A DNA stretch of 13,867 nt from an uncultured Ruminococcus sp. (lineage in GTDB: Bacteria; Bacillota_A; Clostridia; RUG12999), in the NCBI GenBank assembly GCA_902783995.1, contig CACZTG010000209.1, forward strand, positions 1 through 13,867. Direction: 5' to 3'. The position numbers were made by a program, and so were the translations under genes. Within the stretch, counting starts at the first letter, position 1, and each line of letters begins with the position of its first letter. A model generated the notes under the pieces. That model was not told the DNA's origin. It did not search any database and worked only from the letters and a program-made list of their open reading frames with translations. Below are positions 1 through 7,191 of the stretch, piece by piece.

Positions 1-1
1 T

Positions 2-232
2 GAGGTATGGAATGAAAATGCCATTGATATTAAAACAAAGTGTATTATAACAGTAGTGTCACTTATGGCATCGGGTATAACCGATTCCTCTCTTTCCTAT
101 CACCTGCAAAATGCAAAAAACAACGGCGTTACCAAAGAAGAAATTTCGGCTGTTGTAACACATGCCACAATGTATGTCGGCTGGCCAAAGGGCTGGGCGG
201 TATTCAGATTGGCAAAGGAAATATGGAATTAA
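2..232 (+). CDS. Carboxymuconolactone decarboxylase-family protein, 3' part only
   Basis: The reading frame is open from the left edge and ends at TAA 230-232, giving the last 76 residues of a protein whose start lies outside the window. The visible part has the all-helical CMD/AhpD-like C-terminal pattern: a Ser-Tyr-His-Leu-Gln-Asn-Ala helix (His at visible residue 34), then NNGVTKEEI, then a helix with VTHATMYVGWPKGW. I see no CxxC-His motif of the peroxidase-like AhpD branch in the visible part, so it fits the gamma-carboxymuconolactone decarboxylase-like branch, whose members in anaerobes mostly have no proven substrate. It lies 18 nt before the flavodoxin lipoprotein start and is probably in the same transcript. 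The family call is good; the reaction is unknown. Confidence 0.8.
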   Translation, partial: EVWNENAIDIKTKCIITVVSLMASGITDSSLSYHLQNAKNNGVTKEEISAVVTHATMYVGWPKGWAVFRLAKEIWN

Positions 233-234
233 GC

Positions 235-239
235 GGGAG
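235..239 (+). promoter_or_regulatory. Ribosome binding site that decides the lipoprotein start
   Basis: GGGAG at 235-239 sits 11 nt before ATG 251. The upstream in-frame GTG at 239 overlaps this site and has no Shine-Dalgarno of its own, so ATG 251 is the better start. It also gives a cleaner lipoprotein signal peptide. Confidence 0.6.
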
Positions 240-250
240 TGAAAACAAAT

Positions 251-1612
251 ATGAAAAAAACAGTATCTGCCATACTATCGCTTATAATGATGTTAAGCCT
301 GGCACTGACCGGCTGTGCGGCTGAAAACGAAACTACAACAGTACAAGAAAACACAGAAATTATTTTACAAATCGGCAATCCCGTTATGGCAGTAAACGGG
401 ATGGAAAAAGCCATTGACAATGAGGGAACAACTCCGCTTATACAAAATGGCAGAACACTTCTTCCTGTCAGAGCAATTATTGAGGAAATCGGCGGCAGTG
501 TCGGTTGGAACAGCGAAAAAAGCGAGGTTACGCTGAATTACAGTGATGATGAAATCAAACTGACAATAGATAATACCGATGCGTTCCTAAATGGGAATAA
601 GGTCATTTTAGATACCGCACCGACTATTATAGGCGGCAGAACAATGCTCCCTATAAGATTTATTGCGGAAAGTTTTAAATTTAATGTTAAATGGGAAGCG
701 GAAACGCAAAAAGTGACAATTACAAAAAGCACCGACAATTCAAGCCTGTCTGCCGATATTGAAAAGGACACAGCTTCAGACAGCAAAAAGAGTGCGGTAA
801 TATATTTTTCATGTACCAATAATACAAAGAAGCTTGCTGAAAAAATAGCAAGGGCAGCAGATGCGGATATTTTTGAAATTGTTCCGAAACAGCCATATAC
901 AAAAGAGGATATTGATTATAACAGCGATTGCCGTGCGAACAGAGAGCAGAACGATGATTCCGCACGCCCGGAAATTGCCGCAAAGTTTGAATTAGACAAC
1001 TACGATACGATATATCTCGGTTATCCGATATGGTGGGGCACAATGCCCAAGATTATAAACACATTCCTTGAAACCTACGATTTATCGGGTAAAACAGTTA
1101 TGCCCTTCTGCACATCCGGAAGCAGCGGTATTTCTACGAGCGTAAACGCTATAAGAAAATATCTGCCCGATGTTAAGGAAGGAATGAGAGGAACATCTGC
1201 TACAAACGAAGAGAATATAAAAGATTGGATAGAAAGCAACATTCAAATTAAAAAAAAAGAAACGAAATTGCTAATCAAAATCGGGAGTGAGGTTTTAACT
1301 GCTACCATGGAGGATAACACATCGGCAGAGGCTCTTTATGAATTGCTTAAAGACGGTAATATTACAATAAATATGCACGATTATTCAAATTTTGAAAAGG
1401 TTGGTGCACTTCCGCAGTCTATTCCGAGAAATGATACACAGATAAACACAGATTACGGAGATATAATTCTGTATCAGGGAAATCAGCTTGCTATCTACTA
1501 TGATAAAAATTCTTGGAATCTCACCAAACTCGGTCATATTGATAACATATCCAAAGAAAATTTGAAAACTATTCTTGGTGATGGGGATGTTACCGTAGAG
1601 CTTTCAATTTAA
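251..1612 (+). CDS. Surface lipoprotein: copper-amine-oxidase N-like stalk + flavodoxin + cyclophilin-like domain
   Basis: The 453-residue product from ATG 251 begins with a lipoprotein signal peptide: MKK, a hydrophobic stretch, then lipobox ALTGC with the lipidated Cys at residue 22. Residues about 43-160 form a copper-amine-oxidase N-terminal-like (stalk) domain with two copies of its hallmark, GRTLLPVR (67-74) and GRTMLPIR (129-136). Residues about 180-330 are a short-chain flavodoxin with the phosphate-binding loop SCTNNT (187-192), the flavin-side loop GYPIWWGTMP (257-266) and TSGSSGIS (288-295). Residues about 339-453 match the cyclophilin-like (Cyclophil_like2) fold, with PQSIPRND and the GDIILYQGNQLAIYYD strand pair. 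The export signal places an FMN-binding-type domain outside the membrane, where it could pass electrons to surface or soluble acceptors; that role is inference. Spacing suggests co-transcription with the genes on both sides. Confidence 0.85.
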   Translation: MKKTVSAILSLIMMLSLALTGCAAENETTTVQENTEIILQIGNPVMAVNGMEKAIDNEGTTPLIQNGRTLLPVRAIIEEIGGSVGWNSEKSEVTLNYSDDEIKLTIDNTDAFLNGNKVILDTAPTIIGGRTMLPIRFIAESFKFNVKWEAETQKVTITKSTDNSSLSADIEKDTASDSKKSAVIYFSCTNNTKKLAEKIARAADADIFEIVPKQPYTKEDIDYNSDCRANREQNDDSARPEIAAKFELDNYDTIYLGYPIWWGTMPKIINTFLETYDLSGKTVMPFCTSGSSGISTSVNAIRKYLPDVKEGMRGTSATNEENIKDWIESNIQIKKKETKLLIKIGSEVLTATMEDNTSAEALYELLKDGNITINMHDYSNFEKVGALPQSIPRNDTQINTDYGDIILYQGNQLAIYYDKNSWNLTKLGHIDNISKENLKTILGDGDVTVELSI

Positions 1613-1655
1613 GTCCGTCAATAATAAAGAAATCTATGAAACGGAGGTTACGAAA

Positions 1656-2522
1656 ATGATTCTCAATGAAACTTATGAGCTGAATAACGGCGTGAAAATT
1701 CCAAAGCTCGCATTGGGTACATGGCTGATTGACAATGATAAATCGGTAAAAGCTGTGGAAGAAGCGATAAAAATAGGCTACCGTCATATTGACACTGCGC
1801 AAGCCTACGATAACGAAAAAGGTATTGGCGAAGGTATCCGAAACAGCGGTATTCCGCGTGAGGAAATATTTGTTACATCAAAGGTTGCGGCAGAGAATAA
1901 ATCTTACGATTCCGCAATGGAATCTATTGACGAAACACTATCCAAAATGAATATAGGATATATTGATATGATGATAATTCATTCACCGCAGCCGTGGGTG
2001 GAGGTAAATCAGTCGGAAAACCGCTATTATGAGGAAAACAAAGAGGTATGGCGTGCTTTGGAGGACGCATTGAACGCAGGTAGAGTGCGTGCGATAGGTG
2101 TTTCTAATTTTTTGGAGAAGGATTTGGAAAGCCTTTTGTCTTCCTGTAAAATTAAGCCTATGGTAAATCAGATTTTGGCACATATTTCAAATACGCCTTT
2201 TGAACTGATTAAGTATTGTCAGGATAAGGGTATTGTAGTTGAAGCATACTCACCCGTTGCACACGGGGAGACTATGAAAAATCCGGTTATCGCAAAAATG
2301 GCAGAAAAATACGGTGTAAGCGTACCGCAGCTTTGCATTAAATATGATTTACAGCTTAATATGGTTGTTCTTCCCAAAACCGCAAACCCCGAACACATGA
2401 AATCAAATTCAGAGCTTGACTTTATAATAAATGATGAAGATATGGAATTGCTTAAAAATATTGAAAGAATAAAAGATTACGGCAATTCAAGTTTCTTTCC
2501 CGTATTCGGTGGAAAGCTATGA
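1656..2522 (+). CDS. Aldo/keto reductase
   Basis: This 288-residue protein has the usual length and layout of a single-domain (beta/alpha)8 aldo/keto reductase, a cytoplasmic NAD(P)H-dependent enzyme that reduces carbonyl groups to alcohols. The catalytic tetrad is visible as Asp46 (GYRHIDTAQAY), Tyr51, Lys76 (FVTSKV) and His109 (MIIHSP). The family motif AIGVSNF and the cofactor-phosphate region VVLPKTANPEHM near the C-terminus are also present. The 2,5-diketo-gluconate reductase-like subgroup fits best, but substrates in this subgroup cannot be read from sequence. A strong GGAGG (1643-1647) precedes ATG 1656. The gap to the upstream lipoprotein is 43 nt without a terminator, and the stop codon overlaps the start of the next gene. 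Confidence 0.93.
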   Translation: MILNETYELNNGVKIPKLALGTWLIDNDKSVKAVEEAIKIGYRHIDTAQAYDNEKGIGEGIRNSGIPREEIFVTSKVAAENKSYDSAMESIDETLSKMNIGYIDMMIIHSPQPWVEVNQSENRYYEENKEVWRALEDALNAGRVRAIGVSNFLEKDLESLLSSCKIKPMVNQILAHISNTPFELIKYCQDKGIVVEAYSPVAHGETMKNPVIAKMAEKYGVSVPQLCIKYDLQLNMVVLPKTANPEHMKSNSELDFIINDEDMELLKNIERIKDYGNSSFFPVFGGKL

Positions 2523-2842
2523 GTATCACAATTAACATTTACTACACAGGGGAAAACGGCAGCGCGAGAGCTTTTGCGGAGGAAATGGAACAGAACGGAA
2601 CAGCCGGCAGAATAAGAAGTGAAAAGGGAAATCTTCGCTATGATTATTTTCTGCCGCTTACCGATAAAGAAACGGTTTTGCTGATTGACAGCTGGGAAAA
2701 TCAAGAGGCTTTGGACGCACATCACGCTTCACCGATGATGTCGGAAATTACCGTTCTCCGTGAAAAATATGATTTGCACATGAAGGTTGAGCGATATTTG
2801 GAGGCAGAAGAAAAAAGCGATACACGGTATATCAGAAAGTAA
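2519..2842 (+). CDS. ABM-domain protein, putative quinol-monooxygenase-like
   Basis: This 107-residue protein has the compact ferredoxin-like dimeric alpha/beta barrel pattern of the antibiotic biosynthesis monooxygenase (ABM) family. An N-terminal strand is followed by a helix with RAFAEEM (18-24), the central LRYDYFLPLTD strand, LLIDSWENQEALDAHHAS (54-71) and a C-terminal helix. The SWENQEALDAH segment is the family's most recognisable part and carries the usual His-rich end. Proteins of this type act without cofactor on quinols or similar aromatics, or have no known activity. The ATG lies inside the aldo/keto reductase stop (ATGA, 4-nt overlap), so the two are translationally coupled. The C-terminal tail (about 97-107) is charged and probably disordered. 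Confidence 0.85.
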   Translation: MSITINIYYTGENGSARAFAEEMEQNGTAGRIRSEKGNLRYDYFLPLTDKETVLLIDSWENQEALDAHHASPMMSEITVLREKYDLHMKVERYLEAEEKSDTRYIRK

Positions 2843-2885
2843 AAACTTCGGAATAAACGCAAGCTGCGCTCCGAAAATTTGTTTG

Positions 2886-2918
2886 CGGCGGCTTTTTGTG
2901 ATACGCAAAAAGCCGCCG
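2886..2918 (+). terminator. Intrinsic terminator of the redox operon
   Basis: A perfect 13-bp stem (2886-2898 with 2906-2918, GC-rich base then a T5/A5 step) has a 7-nt loop. It is followed by a T-rich tail with TTTTT after TTAG at 2927-2931. It lies 43 nt past the ABM gene stop and faces the end of the convergent operon. On the - strand the sequence after the stem (CAAACAAATTTTC) is only weakly T-rich, so it may also stop leftward transcription, but less surely. Confidence 0.85.
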
Positions 2919-3099
2919 TCCCTTAGTTTTTCTGTATTAAATATTTATATTACCGACACCCTAAAGGTCGTGGTCCAAAGATGAAATTTTTTCAGGGTTT
3001 GGGGATATATCCACAACAAGTAAAAATCAGAAAAATAGTGCAATTGGTAAGACAAAGGAGTATGTGCTTGTAAGCAACTGTCCGATGCGAATGTGTATT
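2919..3099. other. Intergenic stretch between convergent operons
   Basis: These 181 bases lie between the terminator and the 3' end of the BCCT gene. I see no start codon with a convincing ribosome binding site leading to a real gene, no second strong hairpin, and no repeats. One + strand frame stays open from 2965 into the BCCT gene (to 3144) without a usable start; it may be chance or a gene remnant. A short TGCTTGTAAGCA palindrome lies near 3065-3076. Confidence 0.5.
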
Positions 3100-4647
3100 T
3101 TACGAAAGCGGACGGGAAGTGTCATGGATAATCTCTTTTGGCTTTGAAATATATTTTTTTGCATCTTTATAAAAGCTGAACACAATCAGGATAACTATAA
3201 GCCCGATAGGGAATCCCGCTATTACGGACACCGCCTGCAAAGCGTAAAGTGTATTTTCCGAGAAAATAAGGGCAATCGGCAGTACGATAAACATAACTGA
3301 CCAGAACGCGCGGATTCTTTTGTCGGGTTCTGTTCCGATTGGAAGCCTTTTATGCGAATATGACGATACGACCATTGAAAGCGAATCAAAGGTTGTGCTG
3401 TAGAATACTACCATCGCTATGCAAAGCATGGCGAGAAATACGTTTGAAAAGGGCAGAGTATCAATAATCTTCAATATGACGTCCGCATAGCTTGCGCCTG
3501 AGCGTACAGCACCGGAAAAATCGGCTCCGTGTATGAACTGCTGTGCCATACCGTAATGTCCGAGAACAATAAAAGACAGCGTACTGCCTGAAAGTCCCCA
3601 CAGATATGTACCGAGAATGGTATTTTTTACAGTTCTGCCCTTGCTTATGGAAGCTATAAAGAACGGCGTCGCGATACCCCAGCCGAGCGCAAACGACCAA
3701 TAGAAAAATGTCCAGTCCTGCGCAAAGGTTGTTTCTCTGAGAGGATCGACAAAAGTAGCCATGGAAATGAAATTCTGGAAAAGCTTTCCGATTGCTTCAA
3801 ATCCCGATTCGATAATATACCTTGTTTCGCCGCCCAAAATAAGCACATATAAAAGCAGTGTAATAAAAAAATAGGAGCTGAAAGAAGCAAGCTTTGATAT
3901 TCCCTTCATTCCCATTAACACGAACATCGTATAGACTGAGGCAATAATCAGAAGGATAACTATAGTAAGCGCCGTGCCGCCGTGGATGCCCGTAAGACGT
4001 GAAACAGATGTGGAAAGAAGCGGAGTGGATACGGAAAAGGTCGTTGATGTTCCCGCAATAAGGGCAAAGATTGCAAAAAGGTCTATAAGCTTGCCGGGTA
4101 ATCTGTCGATGCTTTTACCTAAAACTGGACGGCAGCCTTCCGAGAATTTTTGTATATCGCGTTTTCTGACATGAAGCATAAACCCAAACGCGGCAATCAG
4201 AACAGTATATGCGCCCCACGACATGGGACCCCAATGGAATATCGGGAAAACAGCCGCCCATTCCTTTGCGCCGCCCAGATTGGCGATATGCGCCTCGTTG
4301 GAATACATTATCCATTCGCAAAACGAATAAAAAAGCAAGTCCGCGGCAAAGGTCGATGTAAATATCATCATACCCCATTTTGTGGTAGAATACTCGGGCT
4401 TATCACAGTCACCGAGCTTTATTTTACCGTATTTTGAAAAAGCCATATAAAGCGAGCTTATCAGAAAGAATACGGTTATTATTGCATAGTAAACTCCGCA
4501 GGTGTCGCCCATAAAGGCTCTCAGCGTGAATATCCTTTCTGTAGCCCACTCGGGGAATATCATGATTACAGCGCTCAGCGTGCCTATCGTGATTAACGGA
4601 ACTATTATAGAAACCCAATCGAATTCGGATGTTTTTGTTTTTTTCAC
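3100..4647 (-). CDS. BCCT-family transporter, probable choline importer of the lic operon
   Basis: The 515-residue membrane protein fits the BCCT (betaine/choline/carnitine) family in length and in its roughly 12 membrane segments. Hallmarks are the TM4 segment FHWGPMSWGAYT (137-148, with Trp139, Trp144 and Tyr147), the TM5 Gly/Thr-rich AGTSTTFSVST, and the TM8 signature ending FIASISKGRT (330-339). The TM8 aromatic motif is altered: the stretch from 312 reads WTFFYWSFALGWG, where betaine and choline carriers usually have several tryptophans. The GTG start (4647) is set by AGGAGG at 4655-4660, inside licC. The start overlaps the licC stop as GTGA, a 4-nt overlap that implies coupled translation. 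As the last gene after licA and licC, import of choline for phosphocholine synthesis is the likely role; the family call is firm, the substrate is inference. Confidence 0.88.
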   Translation of the reverse strand: MKKTKTSEFDWVSIIVPLITIGTLSAVIMIFPEWATERIFTLRAFMGDTCGVYYAIITVFFLISSLYMAFSKYGKIKLGDCDKPEYSTTKWGMMIFTSTFAADLLFYSFCEWIMYSNEAHIANLGGAKEWAAVFPIFHWGPMSWGAYTVLIAAFGFMLHVRKRDIQKFSEGCRPVLGKSIDRLPGKLIDLFAIFALIAGTSTTFSVSTPLLSTSVSRLTGIHGGTALTIVILLIIASVYTMFVLMGMKGISKLASFSSYFFITLLLYVLILGGETRYIIESGFEAIGKLFQNFISMATFVDPLRETTFAQDWTFFYWSFALGWGIATPFFIASISKGRTVKNTILGTYLWGLSGSTLSFIVLGHYGMAQQFIHGADFSGAVRSGASYADVILKIIDTLPFSNVFLAMLCIAMVVFYSTTFDSLSMVVSSYSHKRLPIGTEPDKRIRAFWSVMFIVLPIALIFSENTLYALQAVSVIAGFPIGLIVILIVFSFYKDAKKYISKPKEIIHDTSRPLS

Positions 4648-5372
4648 TTTTTTTCCTCCTGTTTTAAAAGATAATTGTAACTACTGTCAACCTTTGCAAG
4701 CTCCCGCACAGTGTCTATTTCGGTTATATCCGAAAAAGAGGCTTCGCGTATTCCGAGCTTGTACTCGTCTTTATATAAAAACAATGCGATATTATCCCAA
4801 TATGTATCATAGTTTTGTTTCTGAATATATTCTTTTTCAATGTGAGAAATCAGTCTTTCGCCGTCGTCGGGCGTCCAGCGCGATACTCCGAGAAGCTGCC
4901 AGCCGTTTTTTCCGCCGTTAGGTTCACAACGGCATATCACACCGTCTTTATCAAGAAAAGCTATCCACTCCCTTGCTTGTTTCAGAAAGGCTGCGCTGTA
5001 GCCGGAGCGTTCAAAGCAAGGGTTAAGAACGGAAAAATTGCTTACGAACTGGTCTCCGTCCAGTATAACGGCATTGGGTATATGCTCCCGCACCTCATAC
5101 ATGGAAGAAATATTGTTTCTTTCTGAATAATACGGATTTTCTGTAAGCTTAACGCCGGGATATTTATTTTTAAGATATGTAAACTGTTCCTTTTTATAGC
5201 CTACCACAATATGAATTTCCTCAATTCCGTTTGCCCGAAGCCCCATAATTTCGGTTTCAATCATAGGAACGCCATTGACTCTGACAAGCGGTTTTGGCGT
5301 GACATCTGTAAGCGGTTCCATTCTTGAGCCCAGCCCGGCGGCTATAATAATTGCATGGTCGGCTTTATACAT
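4644..5372 (-). CDS. licC: LicC-like CTP:phosphocholine cytidylyltransferase
   Basis: The 242-residue cytoplasmic protein is a nucleotidyltransferase that closely resembles pneumococcal LicC, which makes CDP-choline from CTP and phosphocholine. It has the nucleotide-binding signature AAGLGSRMEPLTDVTPKPLV (11-30), VGYKKEQFTYLKNKYPG (57-73), RNNISSMYEV, the metal-site region DGDQ (105-108, DADN in LicC), GVSRWTPDDGERL (162-174), the acceptor-site motif YWDN (191-194) and the terminal EIDTVREL (218-225). Its length is close to that of LicC (about 230). ATG 5372 has GGAGGC at 5377-5382 and lies within the last codons of licA (8-nt overlap). The downstream BCCT start overlaps its stop. LicC specificity is supported by the licA partner and both licD genes; a sugar-nucleotide role is less likely. 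Confidence 0.93.
   Translation of the reverse strand: MYKADHAIIIAAGLGSRMEPLTDVTPKPLVRVNGVPMIETEIMGLRANGIEEIHIVVGYKKEQFTYLKNKYPGVKLTENPYYSERNNISSMYEVREHIPNAVILDGDQFVSNFSVLNPCFERSGYSAAFLKQAREWIAFLDKDGVICRCEPNGGKNGWQLLGVSRWTPDDGERLISHIEKEYIQKQNYDTYWDNIALFLYKDEYKLGIREASFSDITEIDTVRELAKVDSSYNYLLKQEEKK
4655..4660 (-). promoter_or_regulatory. Ribosome binding site for the GTG start of the BCCT gene
   Basis: A perfect AGGAGG on the - strand, 7 nt before GTG 4647 and within the last codons of licC. It supports the unusual GTG start and the 4-nt overlap. Confidence 0.8.
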
Positions 5373-6324
5373 CGCTGCCTCCTTTATTGTATTTCAAAGA
5401 ATTATTCACGGCATATCCGTAATACTTTTTAGCCGTATTATATAAATGCTCGTTGACCGCGTCAAAGGAATCGTCGTTTTTGATTCCGTACCAATTGGAA
5501 AAATTCAGCGCGCATACGGCAATATAGCAGTATAATTTAAGTTTGTCCTTTTCGGTTATTCCATCGTAAAAATATGCGTCGATTATATCCTCTATCTGCT
5601 GCTCGTTATATACAGCATATACTGAGAACATCGCTATATCGACGTAAGGGTCCTGCATGGCGGCATATTCCCAATCGATAAGCCTTATCTGCTCATTTCC
5701 GCAAGAATCCGTATAGATTATAAAGTTATCCGGATTCGGGTCGATATGAGTAAGACAGTATTCGGGAGAATATGAATCAATAATATTTTTTAAAGAAAAA
5801 ATTTTTTCCTTTGTCTGAAAATAATCATCGAAGCGGGGAGGTCTGCCGTCCCACAAATCCTCATAGAGCTGAATAAAATAAAAAAGGTCGTATGTGTTTT
5901 CCACCGAGAGCTTCATTTCGTGAAAGCTTCTCAGCTTACGCATACATTTGCTTATCTCTTCAAAATCATAGTGACCGCAGTTATGGGCATTATCAACATA
6001 TTCCGCGATTTTATAACCGGTATCCGGGTCTATATATACAACATTCTCGCATATACCTTTTCCGTTTAGCAGTCTGTAAATCAAGGCTTCTTCCTTACGG
6101 TCAATAAATTTTCCCGTCTCCGGACCGGGTATTCTCATAATATATTTTCTGCCGTTTGCAAAAAATGTAAATGACTGATTTGTAATTCCCTTTTTTATTA
6201 TTTCAATATCGTATATTTCACTTAGTCCGACACCGAATACCGATTTAATGACTAACGATATTTTTTCTTTGACGCTGCCGTCAGGTATGATTTTACTTAA
6301 GGTTTGAGTATCTGCCTGTTTCAT
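5365..6324 (-). CDS. licA: LicA-like choline kinase
   Basis: The 319-residue protein has the choline/ethanolamine kinase (APH-like) fold and should phosphorylate choline with ATP as the first step toward CDP-choline. Visible motifs are the nucleotide loop KKGITNQSF (44-52), YIMRIPG with the conserved Arg (61-67), the catalytic-loop Brenner motif HIDPNPDN (193-200) and the metal-binding IDWEYA (216-221) followed by DPYVDIA. It is somewhat longer than pneumococcal LicA (about 290), mainly through about 30 extra N-terminal residues. The frame is open further upstream to 6390, but AGGAGG at 6331-6336 lies 6 nt before ATG 6324, and the longer form would run deep into licD. There are 10 nt after the licD stop, and an 8-nt overlap with licC. 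The family call is strong; choline rather than ethanolamine rests on context. Confidence 0.92.
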   Translation of the reverse strand: MKQADTQTLSKIIPDGSVKEKISLVIKSVFGVGLSEIYDIEIIKKGITNQSFTFFANGRKYIMRIPGPETGKFIDRKEEALIYRLLNGKGICENVVYIDPDTGYKIAEYVDNAHNCGHYDFEEISKCMRKLRSFHEMKLSVENTYDLFYFIQLYEDLWDGRPPRFDDYFQTKEKIFSLKNIIDSYSPEYCLTHIDPNPDNFIIYTDSCGNEQIRLIDWEYAAMQDPYVDIAMFSVYAVYNEQQIEDIIDAYFYDGITEKDKLKLYCYIAVCALNFSNWYGIKNDDSFDAVNEHLYNTAKKYYGYAVNNSLKYNKGGSDV

Positions 6325-6330
6325 TGGTTT

Positions 6331-6336
6331 CCTCCT
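6331..6336 (-). promoter_or_regulatory. Ribosome binding site that decides the licA start
   Basis: A perfect AGGAGG, 6 nt before ATG 6324, partly within the stop codon of the upstream licD. It argues for the 319-residue form of LicA over a longer frame beginning at 6390. Confidence 0.85.
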
Positions 6337-7129
6337 ATATGTAGTTCTTGTAGCTTTTTGTTGTATCCCATAATATATTGCCGATATCAAGGTCGTGTCC
6401 GCCCCGCTCGGCTTCGGGAGGCGGCGTCATATAATCACCGTAAATATCCGTTAAAAGCTTGTGCCATTTAAGCGGAACGCGGAATCTTTCTCCTTCAAAA
6501 TCAAGATATGCTTCGGTATCACCGAAGACATTTTCCGCTATCAGCTCCCAGCCGTCAAAACGAAAATCTCCGTTTTTGATTTTATTAAGCCGTAAGATTG
6601 CTTTTTCGGCAATACGGCGGCGTACGGAAAGGGGAATACGAGCAAGCATCTTATCCGCTGCCGATATTTTTTCCTCACACATCAGGGCGGGAACGGATAA
6701 CATCTTGTTCGCAATATTGAACAAAAATAAAGCGCGTCTGAAATCTTTCATTTCTACACTGTATATCGGAAATATATCTATACATATGCCCCAGTTTATC
6801 GGTATGCTTTTATATTTTACGGGCATGGACGTTGTATTTGTATTACGTATCTTTATCCAGCTGTATAACGAATATTTTTCAGAACATGCATCTGCGACAA
6901 AATATTCTTCAGGTGCTTCTTCTATAAAAAACTTTTTAAACTTTTCTGTCTGTTCGGCGGGGATCATAATATCAACGTCATCATCCCATGGAATAAATCC
7001 TTTATGCCGCGCGGCGCCTATCAATGTGCCGAATGCCAGATAATAATCGATTTTATGTCTTTCACATACGTCGCGGCAGCATTTTAAAAGAGCAAGCTCT
7101 GCCTGCTGTATATCTTTTATCGTAGGCAT
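6335..7129 (-). CDS. licD: LicD-family phosphocholine transferase (downstream copy)
   Basis: The 264-residue protein has the LicD/fukutin nucleotidyltransferase-like core: FGTLIGAARHKGFIPWDDDVDI (33-54), with the DDD metal-binding aspartates at 49-51. It also has the INWGICIDIFPIY block in mid-protein and YMTPPPEAERGGHDLDIGN near the C-terminus. LicD enzymes move phosphocholine from CDP-choline to a sugar of a surface glycan, acting in the cytoplasm on the lipid-linked repeat. The family also includes transferases for other phospho-alditols, but licA and licC immediately downstream point to choline. AAGGAGGT at 7138-7145 supports ATG 7129. It is clearly paralogous to the copy at 8983-9801, sharing all the motif blocks and the C-terminal PPPE-ER-GH signature, but the two differ throughout the middle, which suggests different acceptor sugars. 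Confidence 0.92.
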   Translation of the reverse strand: MPTIKDIQQAELALLKCCRDVCERHKIDYYLAFGTLIGAARHKGFIPWDDDVDIMIPAEQTEKFKKFFIEEAPEEYFVADACSEKYSLYSWIKIRNTNTTSMPVKYKSIPINWGICIDIFPIYSVEMKDFRRALFLFNIANKMLSVPALMCEEKISAADKMLARIPLSVRRRIAEKAILRLNKIKNGDFRFDGWELIAENVFGDTEAYLDFEGERFRVPLKWHKLLTDIYGDYMTPPPEAERGGHDLDIGNILWDTTKSYKNYI

Positions 7130-7191
7130 CGTTTATACCTCCTTGTTCATTTTGAAAAAGTCTGTAACAATATAAATCCTCAGCGGAAAAT

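Noticed and set aside
6325..6390. Longer LicA start at 6390.
   Set aside because: It would overlap licD by 56 nt and has no ribosome site as good as the AGGAGG in front of ATG 6324.
6459..7043. Open frame of 194 codons on the + strand, antisense to licD.
   Set aside because: Low-complexity Ser/Ile-rich product with no family features; licD on the opposite strand has all its motifs.
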